DNA of 7,391 nucleotides, from assembly GCA_964590495.1 (NCBI GenBank), contig CAZPWQ010000143.1, forward strand, positions 1 to 7,391, given 5' to 3'. The DNA comes from CAZPWQ01 sp964590495. Lineage in GTDB: Bacteria; Bacteroidota; Rhodothermia; Balneolales; Balneolaceae. Below are positions 5,171 through 7,391 of this stretch, piece by piece. Within the stretch, counting starts at the first letter, position 1. Each line of letters begins with the position of its first letter. The notes beneath the pieces are model-generated. The model ran no database searches and had not been told where the DNA came from. It worked only from the letters and a program-made list of their open reading frames with translations. The translations under genes and the position numbers were made by a program.

Positions 5171-7315
5171 ATGGCTGAAGCAACGACAAAAACCGACCCA
5201 AAGATCATAGACAGAATAAAGCGCACCCGGAATATCGGGATTATGGCGCATATTGATGCCGGCAAGACAACTGTTACCGAGCGCGTTCTCTTTTACACCG
5301 GTATTACTCACCGGATGGGTGAAGTACACGATGGTGCAGCAACAATGGATTGGATGGAGCAGGAAAAGGAGCGAGGTATTACGATTACCTCCGCTGCTAC
5401 ACACTGTACCTGGAAAGATCACAGAATTAATATTATTGATACACCCGGTCACGTCGACTTTACGGTCGAGGTAGAACGTTCGCTGCGTGTGCTTGACGGC
5501 GCTATCGGCGTTTTTTGTTCGGTCGGTGCTGTTCAACCGCAATCCGAAACTGTATGGCGGCAGGCTAACAAGTATAATGTGCCCCGCATGGCCTTTGTAA
5601 ACAAGATGGATCGCACGGGGGCCGATTTCTTTAATGTGATTAAGCAGATGCGGGATAAGCTGAGTGCCAATCCGATACCTATCCAGATACCGATCGGTTC
5701 GGAAGAGAATTTTCGCGGGGTTGTAGACCTTATTAATATGCGCGGAATTATCTGGGACGACCAGTCTCTGGGTATGGAATATGAAGAAATTGAGATTCCT
5801 GAAGAACTGAAGGATAAAGCTGATGAGTATAGAAAGATTATGCTTGAAGCGGTGGCCGACCATAATGATACGCTGATGGAAAAGTATCTAATGGAAGAGG
5901 AAATCAGTGAAGAAGAAATTGAAGATGCGATTCGTCAGGCCACACTGAGTCGTGATATTACGGCTGTTATGTGCGGTTCTGCACTAAAGAATAAAGGAGT
6001 TCAGACTCTGCTTGACAAGGTTATAAAGTACATGCCGAGTCCGTATGATATTCCTCCTATTACCGGGAAAGATCCTGAGAATCACGATACGAAACTTCAG
6101 CGTAAGCCAAGTGTCCAGGAGCCGTTTTCCGCACTTGCTTTTAAGATTATGTCTGATCCGTATGTCGGTAAGCTGACCTTCTTCCGGGTATATTCCGGGG
6201 AGCTTGAGAAAGGATCCTATATTTATAATGCCACTACCGGTAAAAAAGAACGTATCGGCCGTATCCTTGAGATGCATGCAAACGACAAGAAGGATCTTGA
6301 CGTTGTTCGTGCCGGTGATATTGCTGCCGCAGTGGGTGTTAAAGAAGTAAGGACGGGTGATACATTCTGTGATGTTGATTCGCCTATCCTGCTTGAGGAA
6401 ATTACTTTTCCCGAGCCGGTGATTAAACTTGCAGTTGAGCCGAAATCCAAGGCTGATGCCGAAAAACTGACTACGGGTCTGATCAAACTTGCAGAGGAAG
6501 ATCCGACATTCCAGGTTCAGACTGACGAAGAAACCGGTCAGACTACGATTGCCGGTATGGGTGAGCTTCACCTCGAAATTATTGTTGATCGCCTGAAAAG
6601 AGAATTTAAAGTAGAAGCAAATGTAGGTCGTCCCCAGGTTTCCTATCGCGAGACGATCAGAAGCAAAATTGATCATCGCGAGATTTATAAGAAACAGTCC
6701 GGTGGCCGCGGTAAATTTGCGGATATGGAATTTGAAATCGGCCCGATCGAGGAATTTGCCGAATATGAGGAAGACGATAAGAAAGTATCGGTTGCTCCGG
6801 GTTACAAGTTTATTGATGAAATCGTGGGTGGTAATATTCCCCGCGAATTTATTCCTTCTGTTGAAAAAGGATTCCGGGAAGCCATGAAAGGTGGTATACA
6901 GGCGGATTATCCTGCGCAGAATATCGGGGTACGTTTATATGACGGTTCATATCACGACGTTGACTCCGATGCCTTTAGCTTTGAACTTTGTGCTAAAATA
7001 GCATTCAGAAACGCAGCCAGGAGAGCCCGTCCGACTATCCTGGAGCCAATTATGGATGTGGAAATCATTACTCCCGAAGAGTATATGGGAGATGTAATTG
7101 GTGATCTTAACGGGCGACGCGGTATCATCGGAAAGATGGATAACAATAATGAAGGATCAATTGTGAACTGTAAGGTGCCTCTTTCCGAAATGTTCGGTTA
7201 TTCAACCGATCTTCGGTCGACTACACAGGGTCGTGCGGTTTACTCGATGGAATTTGCTGAGTATGCGCCGGTTCCTGAAAACATAGAAAAGGAAATTTTA
7301 GAATCCAGAGCCTAA
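5171..7315 (+). CDS. fusA: Translation elongation factor G
   Basis: EF-G is the ribosomal GTPase that drives tRNA-mRNA translocation and, with RRF, ribosome recycling. The product has 714 residues, slightly longer than the usual 690-705. G-domain motifs are intact: A-H-I-D-A-G-K-T-T (26-34), switch I E-R-G-I-T-I-T-S-A (67-75), D-T-P-G-H (90-94), N-K-M-D (144-147) and S-A-L (270-272). Domain II follows from about 315. Domain IV contains G-G-R-G-K-F (511-516) and the tip-loop His595 (G-S-Y-H-D), the counterpart of the His that enters the decoding centre. Domain V ends at Y-A-P-V-P. The acidic stretch around E-E-F-A-E-Y-E-E-D-D-K-K in domain IV may account for some of the extra length. It lies 33 bases after rpsG, and the ATG at 5171 is the only sensible start. 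Its position in the str operon marks it as the housekeeping copy. Confidence 0.99.
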   Translation: MAEATTKTDPKIIDRIKRTRNIGIMAHIDAGKTTVTERVLFYTGITHRMGEVHDGAATMDWMEQEKERGITITSAATHCTWKDHRINIIDTPGHVDFTVEVERSLRVLDGAIGVFCSVGAVQPQSETVWRQANKYNVPRMAFVNKMDRTGADFFNVIKQMRDKLSANPIPIQIPIGSEENFRGVVDLINMRGIIWDDQSLGMEYEEIEIPEELKDKADEYRKIMLEAVADHNDTLMEKYLMEEEISEEEIEDAIRQATLSRDITAVMCGSALKNKGVQTLLDKVIKYMPSPYDIPPITGKDPENHDTKLQRKPSVQEPFSALAFKIMSDPYVGKLTFFRVYSGELEKGSYIYNATTGKKERIGRILEMHANDKKDLDVVRAGDIAAAVGVKEVRTGDTFCDVDSPILLEEITFPEPVIKLAVEPKSKADAEKLTTGLIKLAEEDPTFQVQTDEETGQTTIAGMGELHLEIIVDRLKREFKVEANVGRPQVSYRETIRSKIDHREIYKKQSGGRGKFADMEFEIGPIEEFAEYEEDDKKVSVAPGYKFIDEIVGGNIPREFIPSVEKGFREAMKGGIQADYPAQNIGVRLYDGSYHDVDSDAFSFELCAKIAFRNAARRARPTILEPIMDVEIITPEEYMGDVIGDLNGRRGIIGKMDNNNEGSIVNCKVPLSEMFGYSTDLRSTTQGRAVYSMEFAEYAPVPENIEKEILESRA

Positions 7316-7336
7316 AAATCATTAACAACTAGTATT

Positions 7337-7391
7337 ATGGCAAAAGAGACATTTCAGAGGACGAAGCCACACGTAAACATAGGAACGATTG
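7337..7391 (+). CDS. tuf: Translation elongation factor Tu, N-terminal 18 codons (cut by window edge)
   Basis: The ATG at 7337 opens M-A-K-E-T-F-Q-R-T-K-P-H-V-N-I-G-T-I, the typical EF-Tu N-terminus; the G-domain P-loop G-H-V-D-H-G-K-T is expected directly after it but lies outside the window. EF-Tu is the GTPase that brings aminoacyl-tRNA to the ribosomal A site. The gene starts 21 bases after the fusA stop with no terminator between them, so it is very likely the fourth gene of the str operon. The upstream bases (ACTAGTATT) contain no Shine-Dalgarno sequence. Confidence 0.95.
   Translation, partial: MAKETFQRTKPHVNIGTI

Larger units (their letters stand above)
4266..7391 (+). other. str operon (rpsL-rpsG-fusA-tuf)
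   Basis: Four same-strand translation genes are spaced by 32, 33 and 21 bases, with no terminator-like hairpin in the gaps, so they are probably co-transcribed. The order is the classical str order. Many Bacteroides-type genomes have rpsJ directly after fusA and keep tuf elsewhere, so retention of tuf here argues for a different branch of the FCB group. The promoter should lie in 4135-4265, but I could not identify it with confidence. Confidence 0.85.

Noticed and set aside
5165..5863. A 232-codon open frame on the minus strand inside fusA
   Set aside because: It lies fully antisense to an unambiguous EF-G gene, and its translation has no recognisable domain. Codon bias of fusA explains the lack of stops.
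5984..6676. A 230-codon open frame on the minus strand inside fusA
   Set aside because: As above, it is an antisense shadow with no family motifs and no separate promoter or start signal.
1..7391. CRISPR array, transposase, tRNA/rRNA gene or phage-defence cassette
   Set aside because: I found no spaced short repeats, no terminal inverted repeats with target duplications, no tRNA-like cloverleaf and no nuclease or toxin-like protein in the window.

Overview
The window looks like chromosomal DNA of a member of the Bacteroidota / FCB group. My best guess is a lineage near Balneolales or Rhodothermales. The reasons are the missing Shine-Dalgarno sequences in front of the str-operon genes, a FISUMP-type (Fibrobacter succinogenes major paralogous) domain, a signal peptide ending in KAQ, and the gene order rpsL-rpsG-fusA-tuf. 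This placement is an inference from gene content; no 16S or other direct marker is present.

Layout. Positions 3-1084 (+) hold the 3' part of a surface or exported protein gene. It has two 72-residue repeats of the divergent InlB B-repeat type followed by a C-terminal FISUMP-type domain, and the two parts are separated by an apparent one-base frameshift near 459-466. Positions 1085-1287 contain no gene. Positions 1288-1821 (+) encode a small, AT-rich, secreted protein with an SH3b-like domain and no recognised function. Positions 1822-2001 are a non-coding gap containing two short stem-loops, where this gene and recG converge. Positions 2002-4134 (-) encode RecG, the branched-DNA helicase. Positions 4135-4265 are a divergent intergenic region with an AT-rich inverted repeat. 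From 4266 to the right edge runs the str operon on the + strand: rpsL (GTG start), rpsG, fusA and the first 18 codons of tuf, with gaps of 32, 33 and 21 bases.

The right half works as one translation unit. S12 and S7 are small-subunit proteins of the decoding centre and the 3' major domain, EF-G drives translocation, and EF-Tu delivers aminoacyl-tRNA. RecG is a separate recombination and replication-repair gene transcribed divergently. The left 1.8 kb is accessory: an eroded (or mis-sequenced) repeat-rich surface protein and an orphan secreted protein.

I do not see a convincing new multi-gene system here. The points most worth checking are the frameshift in the surface-protein gene, the AT-rich orphan secreted gene, the inverted repeat upstream of rpsL, and the short rpsL-rpsG spacer, which leaves no room for an E. 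coli-type S7 autoregulatory element.
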